Of a stretch of 42,708 nt of DNA, positions 8,730-15,792 are shown piece after piece. Where the stretch lies: assembly GCA_023228945.1 (NCBI GenBank), contig JALOAI010000034.1, positions 1 through 42,708 of the forward strand, read 5' to 3'. A program made the position numbers and the translations under genes. Below the pieces are notes generated by a model that did not search any database, was not told where the DNA came from, and saw only the letters and a list, made by a program, of their open reading frames with translations. The DNA is from Pigmentiphaga sp. (GTDB taxonomy: Bacteria; Pseudomonadota; Gammaproteobacteria; Burkholderiales; Burkholderiaceae_B). Position 1 is the first letter of the stretch, and every line of letters starts with the position of its first letter.

Positions 8730-10385
8730 TTAGAGCCCCATCCATGAGTTTTCCCCGCCGATAGCGGGAAAGGAAGGTATGCCGTTCTCGGGACCGATGA
8801 TTACCGGCTGGGCAGCTCGCTCGACCGTCTGCGTGGACGGCTTACGGCGCTCCGCCTTCAAGATTCGCTCCACTTCGGCAAATGTCAAGATAACGCTATC
8901 CCACAGATCCGGCGAGCGCACCCCGCGCTTCTTCATTTCTTCCTTCGACTCGATCAGGAAATCCCCGTTCAGCAGGGGTTTGATCCTGGGAGCCGTCGCG
9001 TCGGCCTGCAGGGCGTCCATGTCCGGAAGACTCACCCCCTCTTCCAGCTCGAGCCATTCCCTCGAGCGGTCCCACATTTCCGCCCGGCGGTTCTTCGGCC
9101 CCGGCACCTTCGGCCGCGCCAGCTTCGCCTGAGACGGAGAGCCGAAATTCACCCCGCGGATGATATCGGCGTAGATCGATCGGCCGCGGTTGTCGCGGAT
9201 ATTCTTGAGCAAGCTGTAAACGGCGTGGCCGATGTTGCCGAGATCGATGAACATGCGATCCGGCCGGTGCTCGTCAATCAGCGATGCCAGCCAAAGCACG
9301 GCTTCCTGCGTTTCCGGCATCTGCCGGTGCATCGTCCACAACACCTTCGGTCCCTGCCGGGCCGAGACGGCGAATCGATCCTTACCCGGCCCGCTGGGAT
9401 CCGCACCGATAATGAGCGGTCCCGCGCCTTGGATACCCTTACGTTTGCGCGCACGGAGTACCGAAATCGGGAGAATGAAGGAACGCTTCAGATCAGCGCT
9501 GGCGAACGCCATTTCCGGGCTTGCCGGATACTCCTGATCGAAGAGCTGAACCGATCGAAGCTCGGCGACCTTGGCCCGTCGCCACGCCATCTGATTGTTG
9601 CTCAGATCGAAGAGCTTGGCGTACTCGCGCTCCGAAACGCCGTTATCGCCGGGCTCGTCGCTCAGCTCGAAATCCGCGGGAGCCGGGCGGGTGTACTCTT
9701 CCTGCCAGAACCAGGGAATGAAGATCGGCAGATAATCGCCATTCCCGGCTACGGCATCCTGCCAGCGCTCGTAAAATTCGCCGCTGGCTCCGTTACCGGT
9801 TGACTCGAGAATGATTTCCGTGCCGGGCATGTCGGGCACGGTCTGCACGGACGAAGCGAAGTGATCCTGAGCGCTCTGCCAGAACGCCACTTCGGATCCG
9901 TGGAAGAGCGAGATCGTCTTCGATCGACCCCCGCCCTTCTGCCCCGCCGTCGCCACGTGATACGAGCTGTCCAGCCGATCGAATTCCAGCTCTTTGACGT
10001 TCGAAACGCCGGTGTGCGGCCGGATCGGGTTATTCACCTGAAACCGGTCCACCATCTTGAAAAGGTTGTCGGACGCCGACTGCTCGTGCGACAAGATGTA
10101 GACCTGAACGCCGCGGAAGAGCGAAGAATGGTGGTAGTAGCGAATCGCGGTGTACGTCGAAACTCCCTGCTGCCGCCCCTTCAGAACGAGCGCCCGGATC
10201 TTCCCCGTCTCGGCTTTCTGCTCTTCGAGCCGCTTGTGCAGATACTTCTGAGCCGAATTGAATCCGGGGAATTGCAGAACGTTACCCGCTTTGTCGCGGA
10301 TCTTGAGACAGCCTTTCGCGAACGCTTCCAGATCGCTCCGGAACGTCTGCAGCAGCTTGAGCGTTTCCTGATCCTTGTGCTGCAT
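8730..10385 (-). CDS. terminase large subunit (packaging ATPase and nuclease)
   Basis: 551 residues. The ATPase domain has the Walker A-like 'LKGRQQGVST' (about residues 68-77) and a Walker B-like 'SLFHGSEVAFW'. The nuclease domain follows with 'LIIGADPSG' (first metal-binding Asp), 'RMFIDLGNIG' (second) and 'SPDLWDSVILTF' (third), in the order usual for RNase H-like terminase nucleases. It pumps DNA through the portal and cuts the concatemer. It stands just before the portal gene as in P22. There is no good ribosome binding site, so coupling to the small gene upstream is likely. Confidence 0.93.
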   Translation of the reverse strand: MQHKDQETLKLLQTFRSDLEAFAKGCLKIRDKAGNVLQFPGFNSAQKYLHKRLEEQKAETGKIRALVLKGRQQGVSTYTAIRYYHHSSLFRGVQVYILSHEQSASDNLFKMVDRFQVNNPIRPHTGVSNVKELEFDRLDSSYHVATAGQKGGGRSKTISLFHGSEVAFWQSAQDHFASSVQTVPDMPGTEIILESTGNGASGEFYERWQDAVAGNGDYLPIFIPWFWQEEYTRPAPADFELSDEPGDNGVSEREYAKLFDLSNNQMAWRRAKVAELRSVQLFDQEYPASPEMAFASADLKRSFILPISVLRARKRKGIQGAGPLIIGADPSGPGKDRFAVSARQGPKVLWTMHRQMPETQEAVLWLASLIDEHRPDRMFIDLGNIGHAVYSLLKNIRDNRGRSIYADIIRGVNFGSPSQAKLARPKVPGPKNRRAEMWDRSREWLELEEGVSLPDMDALQADATAPRIKPLLNGDFLIESKEEMKKRGVRSPDLWDSVILTFAEVERILKAERRKPSTQTVERAAQPVIIGPENGIPSFPAIGGENSWMGL

Positions 10386-10387
10386 GC

Positions 10388-10603
10388 TCAGAAATGGTGG
10401 TTTGACAGCGCTTCTTCGTCTTCAGCGGAGAGCCCGCGCCGAGTGCCATCCGCGGCGATCGCTACGCTCTGCCAGCCGATGATCCGAAACGGACCCCGCT
10501 TGCGGGAAACCGTCTTCCGCGGCGTCGTGACCGGAACCACGTGGATCGTACGGATCCGTCCGTGTTCCTCGATCCACTCCCGAATTTCCATCGTGACGTC
10601 CAT
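10388..10603 (-). CDS. small hypothetical protein between packaging genes
   Basis: 71 residues if it starts at the ATG preceded by GGGGGCG; an in-frame ATG seven codons upstream lacks a visible ribosome binding site. It is a compact, basic-then-acidic protein with a strand-rich middle ('RIRTIHVVPVTTPRKTVSRKRGPFRIIGW') and an acidic tail. I do not recognise a family. It ends two bases before the large terminase start, so it is probably translated together with it. Confidence 0.55.
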   Translation of the reverse strand: MDVTMEIREWIEEHGRIRTIHVVPVTTPRKTVSRKRGPFRIIGWQSVAIAADGTRRGLSAEDEEALSNHHF

Positions 10604-10648
10604 TCGATTCGCCCCCGCTACCATCCGGAGATCGGCCCCGGAGCCGTC

Positions 10649-10936
10649 CTACTCTTCCGGCAGCGCCGCACGAACGGCGCAATCCTTCGACTCGAGCAGC
10701 TTCCGCAGCGCTACCGTGCGCTCGGCGTTCCGCGGCACCGTCTGCACGATCAGGGACGCCATGGAAGAGAACGCCATGGAGATATCCTGAAGATGGGGCG
10801 GAAGATGGGAGTAGCGGAAGAAGCGCAGAAGCGGTTCGTTCGGGATCTGCTCCTGCACCGTCTCGCGGAACAGCGGCTTCGCGTCGGATTTCTGCTCCGC
10901 CACGGCTTCCTGAAACGTCGATTCGTCACTCTTCAT
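10649..10936 (-). CDS. helical-hairpin phage protein, possibly Acb2/Tad1-hairpin-like
   Basis: 95 residues from the ATG that follows GGAGATC. The C-terminal 60 residues hold a conserved two-helix pattern: 'LLRFFRYSHLPPHLQDISMAF' then 'VPRNAERTVALRKLLESKDCAVRA'. Small phage proteins with this layout are very common. The arrangement (aromatic start, His/Pro-rich turn, helix, then E-R-x-x-A-L-x-K-L helix) recalls the hairpin domain of the cyclic-nucleotide sponge Acb2 and its relatives. That link is a resemblance I recall and not something I can prove here. The gene overlaps the small-terminase-like gene by eleven bases. Confidence 0.65.
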   Translation of the reverse strand: MKSDESTFQEAVAEQKSDAKPLFRETVQEQIPNEPLLRFFRYSHLPPHLQDISMAFSSMASLIVQTVPRNAERTVALRKLLESKDCAVRAALPEE

Positions 10937-11267
10937 CGGGGATGATCTCCGCGTCCATGTACTCGACAGGAGCGGAATGCCCCTGCCCGTCAAGACGAGC
11001 CAGGAGATCTTCGATTCCCTCACTCGCCGTAACTTCCACTTCGCGAGTAATAACCTTCGTGTAAATCCGCGTGTAGAACAGATCCGGGTTCTTCGAAGCC
11101 CAATCTGCCATGCGCTCTACTCCCCCGATCATTTCGAAGGCGAGCAGCACGCATTCACGCGCGTAGCGTCCAGCATGGGCGATTACGGCTCCATCGGCAT
11201 CCCCGTAGGGAACCATGGGCCTGCCGGGGGTCGGCAGCAAAGGCGGGCGGGGATTCATGCCTGACAT
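10926..11267 (-). CDS. putative small terminase subunit; first gene of the late arm
   Basis: 113 residues from the ATG that lies seven bases past a -10 element; a second in-frame ATG is three codons further on. Features shared with small terminase-like phage proteins: a first helix ('AVIAHAGRYARECVLLAFEMIGG'), 'VERMADWASKNPDLFYTRIYTKVI' (compare the usual 'W-A-x-x-N-x-x-x-F-Y-T-K' core), then 'EVTASEGIEDLLARLDG'. It would recognise the packaging site and deliver DNA to the large subunit. Two small genes separate it from the large terminase, an arrangement that differs from P22, where they are adjacent. Confidence 0.7.
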   Translation of the reverse strand: MSGMNPRPPLLPTPGRPMVPYGDADGAVIAHAGRYARECVLLAFEMIGGVERMADWASKNPDLFYTRIYTKVITREVEVTASEGIEDLLARLDGQGHSAPVEYMDAEIIPDEE

Positions 11268-11273
11268 GATACG

Positions 11274-11303
11274 AGTGTAGTGTGCATGGGCGCTGCTTGT
11301 CAA
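11274..11303 (-). promoter_or_regulatory. leftward late promoter (sigma70-like, leaderless-looking)
   Basis: Leftward reading gives a perfect -35 (TTGACA, 11298-11303), an 18-base spacer and a -10 of TACACT (11274-11279). Six bases separate the -10 from the first ATG of the late arm, so transcription would begin at or next to the start codon. No ribosome binding site precedes that ATG. It is the only promoter I see for the roughly 21-kb virion and lysis arm. Confidence 0.7.
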
Positions 11304-11336
11304 TTCCCCTCGCCCTCAAGCTTCGTGCCTTCGTGG

Positions 11337-11371
11337 AAATTTGGTATCTCGGCTCATGGTAAATTTGGTAT
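11337..11371. repeat. paired direct repeats AAATTTGGTAT upstream of the late promoter
   Basis: Two exact 11-base copies (11337-11347 and 11361-11371), 24 bases apart start to start. They lie upstream of the late -35 box relative to leftward transcription. The AT-rich word in GC-rich DNA, the spacing and the position suggest an activator binding site for late transcription; the binding protein is unknown. Confidence 0.6.
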
Positions 11372-11374
11372 TTG

Positions 11375-11437
11375 TCGCGCGGCGGGTGGTTACAACTCGA
11401 AACGAACCAAGCCACGAACGTACCCCCCGCCGCGCGA
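11375..11437. repeat. 12-bp perfect inverted repeat with 39-base loop
   Basis: Arms TCGCGCGGCGGG (11375-11386) and its exact complement (11426-11437). A short inner pairing (TGGTT with AACCA) is possible in the loop. There is no T-run on either side in either direction, so it is not a standard terminator. It may be a structured DNA or RNA element; its role is unknown. Confidence 0.6.
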
Positions 11438-12110
11438 AAAACCGCCGGGGAAGCGCCGAGCCGGCCGCGCCGCGCGTGGCGCCGAGCTGGCGAGCGATCC
11501 GGCCGCGCCTTGCCGCCTTGCTGCCGAGCGCCGAGCGATCCGAGCCGATCCGTTGCGCATACCAAGCGCTTAGCGCCACGCCACGAAGCAAGCAAGCCGG
11601 CAAGCTCGGCGAGCTGAGCAACGGCAGACGCGGCGCGCGAAGCTGGCACGCCAGCAAGGCGCGAAGATCCCAAACGGCGCATTTCAGGGAAGGCGAGCAA
11701 GCCGGCAACGGCGCGCGTGGCGCGTTGCGGCGAAGCCGGCAAGCTCGGCGCGTGGAACATTCCGAGCAATCCGGCAACGTTCCACGTGGAGCAAGGCGCG
11801 ACGTTCCACGGCGCGAGCTGGCGAGCTGGCGCGTTGCGGCGAAGCGCTCAGCGCTCGGCGCGTGAATACTTAGCCAATAGACTGTATAAAACACTCAAAA
11901 TAAGAAACGTGCCACGATTTTTAGAGCGATCAAAAAGGCTCGAAAAATGGCGGCGCCATGCGGAAAACGACGATCTCAGGGCAGGGTATACAGATACCCG
12001 GCTAAGGGACGATCGGCCGTTAGAAGCGAAGCTAGGGGCATTTGCGGGCATTTGGCGGATTCGCGCCGAGAATGAATAAAGCCGGATCGGGAGCGCTCGA
12101 AAATTTCGCG

Positions 12111-12144
12111 CGTGGCGCTTCGAGCTGGCGAGCTGAGCGCCACG
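12111..12144. repeat. 9-bp inverted repeat in the control region
   Basis: Arms CGTGGCGCT (12111-12119) and AGCGCCACG (12136-12144) with a 16-base loop. Both arms contain the 8-mer CGTGGCGC or its complement, which occurs at least seven times between 11475 and 12641. Possible protein binding site or cruciform. Confidence 0.55.
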
Positions 12145-12180
12145 TTTCCGGCAAGCTGGGGAAGCGCCGAACCGGGAGAA

Positions 12181-12328
12181 TGCAAACAATCGGACAATAT
12201 TGTGCAGCGCTTTTACTTCTTCTTATCCCGCGTCAGGAAATAGAAAGTAATAGTAATAATACGTTCGATAAGTAGAAGAAGGGTAAAAAGGCGCGCAAAC
12301 CGTGCAAAATATCGGCAGATTGTTTGCA
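12181..12328. repeat. AT-rich iteron-like element with inverted repeats (candidate origin or operator)
   Basis: An 11-base word TGCAAACAATC (12181-12191) returns as its exact complement at 12318-12328. A close variant, TGCAAAATATCGG, sits at 12303-12315, so the last two copies face each other as a 26-base dyad with TGCAAA arms. Just inside the first copy is the palindrome ACAATATTGT (12194-12203). The middle holds an imperfect inverted repeat (CTTTTAC-TTCTTCT against AGAAGAA-GGTAAAAAG) around an AT-rich stretch of TAA/TAG words. It lies about 70 bases upstream of the rightward promoter. Iterons plus an AT-rich unwinding-type segment fit an origin or initiator/repressor site. Confidence 0.6.
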
Positions 12329-12398
12329 AGCTGAGCGCCACGCGCCAAGCCTTCAGCTTCCGAGCTGGCGCGCCGATACTTTTAGACGATCGGCAAGC

Positions 12399-12427
12399 TT
12401 GACGGAATGGCGCTTGACGGTTAGAAT
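12399..12427 (+). promoter_or_regulatory. rightward early promoter (sigma70-like)
   Basis: TTGACG (12399-12404), 17-base spacer, TAGAAT (12422-12427). The word GCTTGACGG appears twice here, 15 bases apart, the second inside the spacer. The start point should be near 12434, giving a leader of about 55 bases before the first rightward ATG. It heads the whole plus-strand arm. Confidence 0.7.
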
Positions 12428-12488
12428 AAAGATCGTTGGTTTCGGTTCGGTTCGGACGGCGCGAGAAACCTTAGCGGAAGGCTCGAAA

Positions 12489-12671
12489 ATGGCGCGGCAT
12501 TTCAGTTTCGAAGAAGCGATTTCCCAGCTACAGAATGACGGACGGACGAGCGCCGCGGATCCCGCGCCGCGCCGGCCGCTTCCGGAGCTGAGCGGCGAGC
12601 CGGTCCGATCGGTTCCCGCTTTCCCGCCGCGCGCGTGGCGCTCGGCTCGTCTCATTGTCGCCGGCGAATAG
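12489..12671 (+). CDS. small protein at the head of the early arm
   Basis: 60 residues. The ATG follows a good ribosome binding site (GGAAGG, 7 bases upstream) and is the first one after the rightward promoter. The N-terminus is helical ('ARHFSFEEAISQLQNDGR'); the rest is Pro/Arg-rich and probably disordered. No family recognised. As the first early product it could act on the host or be a regulatory peptide, but nothing in the sequence proves that. The stop codon lies in the loop of a small CCGGCG/CGCCGG hairpin. Confidence 0.6.
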   Translation: MARHFSFEEAISQLQNDGRTSAADPAPRRPLPELSGEPVRSVPAFPPRAWRSARLIVAGE

Positions 12672-12689
12672 CGCCGGTCCCTTTCCCCA

Positions 12690-12705
12690 TTGTCTCGGAG
12701 CTTGT
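12690..12705 (+). promoter_or_regulatory. shared translation leader TTGTCTCGGAGCTTGT, copy 1
   Basis: This 16-base leader, with GGAG as ribosome binding site, lies just before the MoxR start codon. The same 16 bases precede the 65-residue gene at 15990. A 10-base core (TGTCTCGGAG) precedes the gene at 16458. Confidence 0.65.
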
Positions 12706-12708
12706 CCC

Positions 12709-13737
12709 ATGAAAATTTCCGCCTTGCTCAGCTTCCTTTCCCGCGCCTTCAACGCGCCGCGTCCGAAACCGATTCTCATTACCGGCGCTCCCGGTTTGGG
12801 GAAATCGGATGCCGTCCAGCAAGCGGCGGAAGCGGCCGGCGCCGATTTGATCCTTTCCCATCCCGCCGTTGCGGATCCTACGGACGCCAAGGGTTTGCCC
12901 TGGATCGCTCCCGATAGCTCGGAAGCTACCTTCCTTCCCTTCGGCGAGCTTGCCGCCGCTATGCGAGCCGAGCGCCGTACGGTTTGGTTCCTAGACGATT
13001 TGGGGCAAGCTTCGCCGGCCGTTCAAGCTTCGTATATGCAGCTTCTTCTAGCGCGCCGGGTAAACGGCCACGTTCTACCCGATTGCGTTACCTTCGTCGC
13101 CGCTACCAATCGCCGAACCGATCGCGCCGGAGTTTCCGGAATTCTCGAACCGGTAAAATCCCGCTTCGCTTCGATTGTGGAGCTTGAAGCGGATATTTCG
13201 GATTGGTCGCGTTGGGCATTGGCGAACGACATTCCGGCGGAGCTTGTCGCCTTCCTTCGATTCCGGCCGGATCTTCTTTCCGATTTCAACGCGAGCGCCG
13301 ATCTTACGAATTCGCCAAGCCCGCGCACGTGGAGCAATGCCGCATGGCTTCTTTCCCTGGATCTTCCGAAGGCGGAGCGCGCGGAAGCGCTCGCCGGCGC
13401 CGTAGGATCCGGAGCGGCAACGGAATTTCTCGCCTTTCTCGAAATGTTCCGCCAGCTTCCTTCGATCGATGCAATTTTGATCGATGCAGATTCGGCAATC
13501 GTTCCGGCCGAACCTTCCGCGCGCTATGCCGTTTGCACGGCGCTCGCCGCGCGAGCTGGGGAAGCTGCCTTCCCGCGCGTTGCCCGGTATGCTGAGCGCT
13601 TGCAAGAGAACGGCGCCGGCGATTTTGCCGCCTTGCTCATTCGCGACGTTATCCGGAGAATTCCGGCCGTCCAGCATACGCCAGCATTCGCGCGGATCGC
13701 TTCCGGCGAAATGGCTTCGCTCATTACCGGGAGCTGA
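12709..13737 (+). CDS. MoxR-family AAA+ ATPase
   Basis: 342 residues from the ATG after the TTGTCTCGGAG leader. Walker A 'GAPGLGKS' (26-33), Walker B 'VWFLDD' (92-97) with 'LGQASPAVQASYMQLLL', sensor-1 'FVAATNR' (Asn about 134) and 'VKSRF' typical of MoxR. A C-terminal lid and helical region follow. MoxR ATPases remodel protein complexes together with VWA-domain partners that bind metal. The next two genes encode just such partners (DUF3150-like and a metallopeptidase-VWA protein), so the three probably form one machine. Leucine codons here are mostly CTT, with one CTG in roughly the first thirty, unlike the capsid genes. The role in phage biology is not established. Confidence 0.9.
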   Translation: MKISALLSFLSRAFNAPRPKPILITGAPGLGKSDAVQQAAEAAGADLILSHPAVADPTDAKGLPWIAPDSSEATFLPFGELAAAMRAERRTVWFLDDLGQASPAVQASYMQLLLARRVNGHVLPDCVTFVAATNRRTDRAGVSGILEPVKSRFASIVELEADISDWSRWALANDIPAELVAFLRFRPDLLSDFNASADLTNSPSPRTWSNAAWLLSLDLPKAERAEALAGAVGSGAATEFLAFLEMFRQLPSIDAILIDADSAIVPAEPSARYAVCTALAARAGEAAFPRVARYAERLQENGAGDFAALLIRDVIRRIPAVQHTPAFARIASGEMASLITGS

Positions 13738-13741
13738 GACA

Positions 13742-14701
13742 ATGACGACGAACGAAATTCCGAACGTGGCGCCGGTTCAATCCGCGCCGGCCGATCCGTC
13801 CGACGTCGCCGCAATCGCTCGCGCGCGTGGCGTTCTCGTTTCCCTGGAAATCACTACATGGAGCGCGCGCCGTCTCGACAAGCGGGTAACGAAGGAAGCA
13901 ACGCGCCGGGAAGGCGCCGACGATGACGCGGGCCGATTCAACAAGCATTTGTTGGGCGGCAAGGTCGAAAGCCATTCGGCCGTTATCGCCGCTGCAGGCG
14001 CGGCGCGCGTGGCGCATTACCGGGAAACGTTGCCATGGGCCGACGAAGGCGCGCGGCTTCTTCCGATCGGTAATTATTTCGAATACGCTAAGATCGTTCG
14101 AGACGAGCGCGCCAAATTCGCCGCTGCCGTGGAAACGTTCCTGCAGGAATACCCGAACCTTCAAGCGGACGCGGCGCGCCGTCTCGGCGCAATGTACGAT
14201 CCCAGCGACTACCCGCACGTTTCCGACGTCGCGAAGCGATTCACGTTCCGGGTACATTTCTCGCCGGTTCCCGCCGCGTCCGATATCCGGGTAGATCTTC
14301 CGCCGGAAGTTACGGCGCATATCGAAAGATCGGTAACGGCGCGCGTGGAAAATGCCGTGCACGGCGCGGTAACTGAGGGATGGAACCGGCTCGCCGAATC
14401 GGTCGCGCGGATTCGGGATCGCCTTACGGAAATCGCCGGAATGCCGGAAGACGGACCGGCCGGCCGGCTTCATGCTTCGATCTTCGCCGGCGCCGTGGAA
14501 ACGGCCGAAACCCTGAAGCGGCTAAACGTTCTCGGCGATCCGGCGCTAGACGCTATGGCGGATCGGATCGTTTCCGAGCTGAGCGGACTAGATCCGAAGG
14601 CGATTCGGAAGGATCCCGCCGCAATGTCCGAAACCGCCAAGCGCGCCGACGATATCCTTTCCGCCATGGCCGGTTTCTATGGGGAAGGCGGGGCATCATG
14701 A
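13742..14701 (+). CDS. DUF3150-like partner of the MoxR ATPase
   Basis: 319 residues; starts a few bases after the MoxR stop and overlaps the next gene (ATGA). The segment from about residue 36 ('LVSLEITTWSARRLDKRVTKEATRREGAD', then 'NKHLLGG') and 'LPWADEGARLLPIGNYFEYAKIV' fit the DUF3150 family, which occurs next to MoxR and VWA-like genes in phages and plasmids. The rest is long helices, with no enzyme motif or membrane segment. It is likely an adaptor between ATPase and VWA protein. The family call is from memory; the function is unknown. Confidence 0.75.
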   Translation: MTTNEIPNVAPVQSAPADPSDVAAIARARGVLVSLEITTWSARRLDKRVTKEATRREGADDDAGRFNKHLLGGKVESHSAVIAAAGAARVAHYRETLPWADEGARLLPIGNYFEYAKIVRDERAKFAAAVETFLQEYPNLQADAARRLGAMYDPSDYPHVSDVAKRFTFRVHFSPVPAASDIRVDLPPEVTAHIERSVTARVENAVHGAVTEGWNRLAESVARIRDRLTEIAGMPEDGPAGRLHASIFAGAVETAETLKRLNVLGDPALDAMADRIVSELSGLDPKAIRKDPAAMSETAKRADDILSAMAGFYGEGGAS

Positions 14702-15792
14702 AGGCGATTCTTCAGGCGCGCGCGGCGCTCGTCTTCGATTCGCCTTTCTTCGGAGCGCTCGCGCTTCGTCTCAAGCTGCAGGAAGATGCCACGTGCAAAA
14801 CGGCATGGACGGACGGCGCGGCGATCGGGTATAATCCGGATTTCGTGGCGAGCTTGTCCGCTTCCGAGCTTGCCGGCTTGCTGGCGCATGAAGTGATGCA
14901 CGTTGCCGCCGGGCATCCGTGGCGCCGAGACGGCAGGGACGCGAAGCGCTGGAATATCGCATGCGACTACGCGATAAACGGCGAGCTTGCAGCGGCCGGT
15001 TTCCAGCTTCCCGCCGGCGCCTTGCTGGATTCTCAGTATACCGGCAAGGCGGCAGAATGGATTTACGATCGCCTTCCGGCGAGCGAAGACGGCAACGGCG
15101 CGGGATCCGGAAGCGGCGGAGCTGGCGAGCCGGCCGGCGAAGTAAGGGACGCGCCGGCGCCGGAAGACGGCGCGCCGTCCGAAGAAGAATGGCGGCAAGC
15201 TGTCCAGCAAGCGGCGAACGTCGCCAAGGCGCGCGGGAACCTTCCCGACTCCCTGGATCGCTTCGCGAAAGCTGCCGCCGCGCCGGCCGTCGATTGGAAA
15301 TCCGTTCTTGCCCGGTTCGCTCAGGAAAGCGCCAAGGCGGATTATTCATGGAGCCGGCCGAATTCGCGATACCTTCCGCGCGGCTTGTACCTTCCGGCGC
15401 TTCGGTCCGTGGCAATGGGGAGAATTGCCGTTGCCGTCGATACTTCGGGATCAGTTGACGACGTTTTACTAGCGCAATTCTCGGCCGAAATTTCCGCCAT
15501 TGCTGCCGAGCTGGCGCCGGAAGCTATCGACGTTCTCTATTGCGATCGGCGCATAAACCGGCGCGAGACGTTCGAAGCTGGCGAGCCGGTAAAGCTGAGC
15601 GCTTGCGGCGGGGGCGGAACGGATTTCCGGCCGGTATTCGAAGCGCTCGAAGGCGAAGACGCGCCGGCTTGCCTTGTGTATCTCACGGACCTTGACGGAC
15701 CTTTCCCGGCGAGCGCTCCCGATTATCCGGTATTGTGGGCGGCAACGTCTCACGACGTCGCGCCGTTTGGGGAAACTGTCAGAATGTTCTAA
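14698..15792 (+). CDS. DUF2201-type metallopeptidase-like and VWA-like protein
   Basis: 364 residues, start overlapping the DUF3150-like stop. The N-terminal part has a zinc-peptidase-like signature HEVMHVAAGH (64-73, HExxHxxxxH) followed by 'WNIACDYAINGEL', as in DUF2201 N-terminal domains. A Gly/Ala/Glu-rich linker (about 125-165) leads to a VWA-like domain with MIDAS-type 'VAVDTSGSVDD' (Asp near 247), 'CGGGGTDFRPVFEAL' and 'ACLVYLTDLDGPFP'. The metal-site residues look intact. Together with MoxR it may remodel or process a protein target, host or phage. Peptidase activity is not proven in this family. Confidence 0.85.
   Translation: MKAILQARAALVFDSPFFGALALRLKLQEDATCKTAWTDGAAIGYNPDFVASLSASELAGLLAHEVMHVAAGHPWRRDGRDAKRWNIACDYAINGELAAAGFQLPAGALLDSQYTGKAAEWIYDRLPASEDGNGAGSGSGGAGEPAGEVRDAPAPEDGAPSEEEWRQAVQQAANVAKARGNLPDSLDRFAKAAAAPAVDWKSVLARFAQESAKADYSWSRPNSRYLPRGLYLPALRSVAMGRIAVAVDTSGSVDDVLLAQFSAEISAIAAELAPEAIDVLYCDRRINRRETFEAGEPVKLSACGGGGTDFRPVFEALEGEDAPACLVYLTDLDGPFPASAPDYPVLWAATSHDVAPFGETVRMF

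Larger units (their letters stand above)
11304..12488. other. non-coding control region between the divergent arms
   Basis: About 1.2 kb with no gene I believe. Open frames here have no ribosome binding sites and translate to repetitive low-complexity sequence. It contains: paired direct repeats next to the late promoter; a 12-bp inverted repeat; GC-rich short repeats between about 11460 and 11860 (including a 19-base direct repeat, TGGCGCGTTGCGGCGAAGC, at 11718 and 11827, and ACGTTCCACG at 11777 and 11801); an AT-rich patch at about 11865-11950; small hairpins (11947-11959 and 11984-11999); a 9-bp hairpin at 12111; an AT-rich iteron-like element; and the rightward promoter. Best guess: replication origin plus operators. 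Confidence 0.7.

Noticed and set aside
11460..11860. CRISPR array or tRNA in the repeat-rich control region
   Set aside because: Repeats are short, unevenly spaced and in both orientations, with no constant spacer length; I could fold no tRNA cloverleaf.
11316..11894. Open frames of 170-200 codons on both strands in the control region
   Set aside because: Products are repeats of Ala/Arg/Ser words produced by the iterated DNA motifs; there is no ribosome binding site and the frames overlap on both strands.
12042..12275. 77-codon frame with a hydrophobic Leu run inside the iteron-like element
   Set aside because: It runs through the inverted repeats and TAA/TAG-rich stretch and has no ribosome binding site; the Leu run comes from a pyrimidine-rich repeat arm.
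12661..12677. CCGGCG/CGCCGG hairpin as terminator before the MoxR gene
   Set aside because: Only six pairs, followed by a mixed C/T stretch and not a T-run; the early arm must be read through it.
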